This document shows positions 63,913 through 64,000 of a DNA stretch of 64,000 nucleotides, piece after piece. Source of the DNA: Shewanella putrefaciens (GTDB lineage Bacteria > Pseudomonadota > Gammaproteobacteria > Enterobacterales > Shewanellaceae). The stretch spans positions 3,596,001 through 3,660,000 of the forward strand of contig NZ_CP066370.1 of NCBI RefSeq assembly GCF_016406325.1, written 5' to 3'. Position numbers and translations under genes: made by a program. The first letter of the stretch is position 1, and the number at the start of each line of letters is the position of its first letter. The notes beneath the pieces are model-generated. The model did not search any database. It was not told where the DNA came from and saw nothing but the letters and a program-made list of their open reading frames with translations.

Positions 63913-64000
63913 TAAAATTCGCACTTTTCCCCCAAAATCAAACAAGAAACCTAGGAAGCGCTCACCTATGTTTCAGATAAAATAAGCTTTCACTATAGTA

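Overview
The window looks like chromosome of a Shewanella species. The encoded proteins are gammaproteobacterial throughout. The blocks zapA-6S RNA-ygfA, ygfB-ubiH-ubiI, mdh/argR and gcvTHP are arranged as in that group, and the Dyp peroxidase has Asp151, His224 and Arg242 at the residue numbers I recall for Shewanella oneidensis TyrA. No rRNA, tRNA, CRISPR array, transposase or phage gene was found.

Layout. 1-9.2 kb: the glycine cleavage operon (gcvT, gcvH, gcvP; gcvP runs off the left edge), ubiquinone hydroxylases ubiI and ubiH with ygfB, then divergent zapA, 6S RNA, ygfA and folM. 9.4-14.4 kb: a DCC-family protein, mdh facing argR (tandem ARG boxes), a divergent LysR/oxidoreductase pair and the Dyp peroxidase. 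14.6-20.9 kb: ggt, an iron(III) ABC importer (fbpA-fbpB-fbpC) with a Fur-like box, and a small anchored Cys-rich protein. 20.9-28.6 kb: a GST, fpr, a histidine phosphatase with a membrane-anchored glutamate-synthase-like protein, an ABC exporter and small genes, including a 59-residue one. 28.6-37 kb: aroG, a lipoprotein with a transglutaminase-like core and TPRs, glnK-amtB with NtrC-like sites, an isochorismatase-family protein, a DosC-type oxygen-sensing diguanylate cyclase that appears frameshifted, and fxsA. 37-47.3 kb: cutA-dsbD, a CPA2 antiporter, galK-galM, a quinone oxidoreductase and a Sel1-repeat protein. 47.5-56.5 kb: an RND efflux pair, an LRR-protein kinase, mltD and a DUF4397 lipoprotein. 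56.8-64 kb: an SF1 helicase, a small mobile-looking insert, a LysR remnant and an M16 protease.

The most unusual region is 59519-60363. Two related elements of roughly 100-120 bp, resembling the VCR-type attC sites of chromosomal integrons, lie one on each side of an acetyltransferase gene. A GTTRRRY core site marks the far end. Removing exactly 845 bp rebuilds a compact junction in which the helicase stop and the LysR-remnant stop are four bases apart. I read this as a two-cassette attC array without an integrase, inserted between convergent genes. The second notable defect is the cyclase: its haem-globin N-terminus is in a different frame from its start codon, and one extra A in a run at 34778-34781 would restore a protein of about 456 residues.

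Several operons carry readable control signals: ARG boxes before argR, a Fur-like box between fbpA and its divergent neighbour, NtrC/sigma-54-like sites before glnK, a hairpin that contains the ggt ribosome binding site, and hairpins inside the gcv and fbp operons that may set unequal expression of their genes.
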